Assembly (NCBI GenBank): GCA_046760105.1
Contig: JBHIDJ010000158.1
Span: 1-6,672 of the forward strand
Length of the DNA stretch: 6,672 bases
Source: JBHIDJ01 sp046760105
GTDB lineage: Bacteria > Pseudomonadota > Gammaproteobacteria > Acidiferrobacterales > SPGG2
Direction of reading: 5' to 3'
The notes below the pieces were generated by a model, which made no database searches, had not been told where the DNA came from, and saw only the letters and a list, made by a program, of their open reading frames with translations. This document shows, in pieces, positions 5,420 to 6,672 of this stretch. Positions within the stretch are counted from its first letter, which is position 1. Every line of letters begins with the position of its first letter. A program made the position numbers and the translations under genes.

Positions 5420-5430
5420 ATGCCTTTCGT
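5400..5430 (+). other. Hairpin spanning the stop codon of the small Tat gene
   Basis: ACGAAAAGGCA (5400-5410) pairs with TGCCTTTCGT (5421-5430) as 10 base pairs with one bulged A, closing a 10-nt loop that holds the TAA stop (5417-5419). No T-run follows, so a terminator is unlikely. An mRNA processing or stability element between the small gene and fdhA is the more likely role, by inference. Confidence 0.4.
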
Positions 5431-5479
5431 GCGTAACTCGTTTGTTGGTTTAGATCGGTCCTGAATAGGAGATTGAGCC

Positions 5480-6672
5480 ATGAAGTTGATCAAAAAGAAG
5501 GCTTCAGCAATACCGTCCGGTCAGCCCCGTTTTTCGGGTGATGCTATTGACCGGCGCGCCTTCTTGCGCCGTTCCGGCCTAGCGCTGGGCGGTGTCGTGG
5601 TGGCGACTACGCTGCCGCCTTTCATGATGAAGAAGGCGCAAGCGAAGGTCAATCCACCCAAAGAAGGTGTAGAGACAACGACAGTAAAGACCATCTGTAC
5701 CCACTGTGCGGTGGGCTGCGGCATTTATGCCGAGGTTCAAAACGGCGTATGGACCGGGCAGGAGCCCGCCTTTGACCATCCCATTAGCTTGGGTGCCCAC
5801 TGCGCCAAGGGCGCGTCGGTGCGCGAGATGGGCCATGGTGAGCGCCGTCTGAAGTATCCCACCAAGCTCGAAGGTGGCAAGTGGAAACGCATCTCGTGGG
5901 ATCAGGCGATCAACGAGATCGGTGACCAGATGCTGAAGATTCGCGAGGAGTCCGGCCCCGACTCGGTGTACTGGCTGGGCTCGGCGAAATATAGCAACGA
6001 GCAGGCCTATCTGTTCCGCAAGTTCTATGCAATGTGGGGCAGCAATAACGGGGACCACCAGGCGCGCATCTGTCACTCGACCACGGTCGCCGGTGTGGCC
6101 AACACATGGGGTTATGGCGCCATGACCAACTCCATGAACGACATCCGCCACAGCAAGGCGATCCTGCTCTGCGGCGGCAACCCGTGCGAGGCGCACCCCG
6201 TTTCCCTGCAGCATATCTTCTATGCCAAGGAACGCGGGGCGAAGTTCATCGTGGCCGATCCACGCTTCACGCGTACGGCGGCGCATGCCGATCACTACGC
6301 GCGTCTCCGCCCGGGGACCGACGTACCGTTCGTCTGGGGCATGCTCTGGCATATCTTCCAGAACGGCTGGGAGGACAAGGAGTTTATCCGCCAGCGTGTC
6401 TGGGGCATGGATCAGATCCGCGAGGAGGTCGCCAAGTGGACCCCGGACGAGGTCGAGAACGTGACCGGCGTGCCGGAAGCGGATGTCAAGAAGGCCGCCC
6501 AAATTATGGCCGAGAATCGTCCCAGCACGTTCATCTGGGTCATGGGCGGGACGCAGCACACCATCGGTAACAACAACACGCGTTCGTACTGTGTGTTCCA
6601 GCTCGCGCTCGGCAACATGGGCGTATCCGGCGGCGGTACCAACATCTTCCGCGGCCACGACAACGTCCAGGG
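5480..6672 (+). CDS. fdhA: Formate dehydrogenase catalytic (alpha) subunit, Tat-exported, 3' partial
   Basis: First 397 codons of a molybdopterin-dependent formate dehydrogenase, cut off by the window edge; the family is usually 900-1000 residues. A Tat signal is visible: D24-R25-R26-A-F-L-R, hydrophobic segment at 32-47, probable cleavage after AQA at 53-55. The N-terminal [4Fe-4S] site is C73-X2-C76-X3-C80-X27-C108, followed by Lys110, the usual electron-relay lysine. The active-site motif is ARIC198-H199-STTVAG: cysteine (TGT, 6071-6073) where E. coli FdnG has selenocysteine. Other FdnG-like blocks are YGAMTNSMNDI, GGNPCEAHPV (232-241), DPRFTRTA (260-267), MGGTQHTIGNNNTR and LGNMGVSGGGTNIFRGHDN. 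It oxidises formate to CO2 in the periplasm with bis-MGD molybdenum or tungsten. ATG 5480 has AGGAGA at 5467-5472, seven bases upstream. The sequence is close to FdnG/FdoG; beta and gamma subunit genes are expected downstream but not visible. Confidence 0.95.
   Translation, partial: MKLIKKKASAIPSGQPRFSGDAIDRRAFLRRSGLALGGVVVATTLPPFMMKKAQAKVNPPKEGVETTTVKTICTHCAVGCGIYAEVQNGVWTGQEPAFDHPISLGAHCAKGASVREMGHGERRLKYPTKLEGGKWKRISWDQAINEIGDQMLKIREESGPDSVYWLGSAKYSNEQAYLFRKFYAMWGSNNGDHQARICHSTTVAGVANTWGYGAMTNSMNDIRHSKAILLCGGNPCEAHPVSLQHIFYAKERGAKFIVADPRFTRTAAHADHYARLRPGTDVPFVWGMLWHIFQNGWEDKEFIRQRVWGMDQIREEVAKWTPDEVENVTGVPEADVKKAAQIMAENRPSTFIWVMGGTQHTIGNNNTRSYCVFQLALGNMGVSGGGTNIFRGHDNVQ

Noticed and set aside
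6071..6073. Possible selenocysteine codon in the FdhA active site
   Set aside because: The codon is TGT (Cys), not TGA, so this is the ordinary cysteine form and no SECIS element is needed.
5579..6658. Long minus-strand open frame (359 codons) opposite fdhA
   Set aside because: It is the antisense of a well-recognised FdhA reading frame with dense family motifs; its own translation looks compositionally biased and unfamiliar.

Overview
The window holds the 5' part of a formate dehydrogenase gene cluster from a proteobacterium. The gene set fits best with a gammaproteobacterium; a halophilic or marine one is possible, because several proteins are strongly acidic, but the genus cannot be read from the sequence. 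On the minus strand is a one-component regulator with an excisionase-type DNA-binding domain and a periplasmic-binding-protein-like sensor domain. A divergent intergenic region of about 410 bp separates it from plus-strand genes in this order: a DUF3305 protein, a DUF3306 protein, a large multi-cluster ferredoxin-like protein, a TorD-family chaperone, a 70-residue Tat-signal protein of the 'formate dehydrogenase region TAT target' type, and the Tat-exported catalytic subunit FdhA. FdhA runs off the right edge. The electron-transfer beta and membrane gamma subunits would be expected just beyond it.

The genes divide by likely job. FdhA is the periplasmic molybdenum or tungsten enzyme that oxidises formate to CO2. 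The TorD-like chaperone probably guards its cofactor loading and Tat export. The small Tat protein, DUF3305, DUF3306 and the Fe-S protein are recurrent companions of such dehydrogenases with unproven roles in assembly or electron transfer.

The most interesting signal is regulatory. Two noncoding stretches, one before the DUF3305 gene and one between the Fe-S protein gene and the chaperone gene, have the same architecture. Each has a correctly spaced sigma-54 (-24/-12) promoter match, and about 100-130 bp upstream of the predicted start lies a pair of 17-bp elements related to TGGGTCA-N3-TGACCCA. This looks like two sigma-54 promoters driven by one enhancer-binding protein that is not encoded in the window. 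A probable intrinsic terminator sits between the second enhancer pair and the second promoter, so the cluster is probably two transcription units: DUF3305-DUF3306-FeS, then torD-TatSmall-fdhA and beyond. The divergent regulator has no AAA+ domain, so it cannot itself be the sigma-54 activator. A separate perfect 12-bp palindrome near its own start is a candidate site for it.

No RNA genes, mobile elements, CRISPR arrays or insertion sequences were found.
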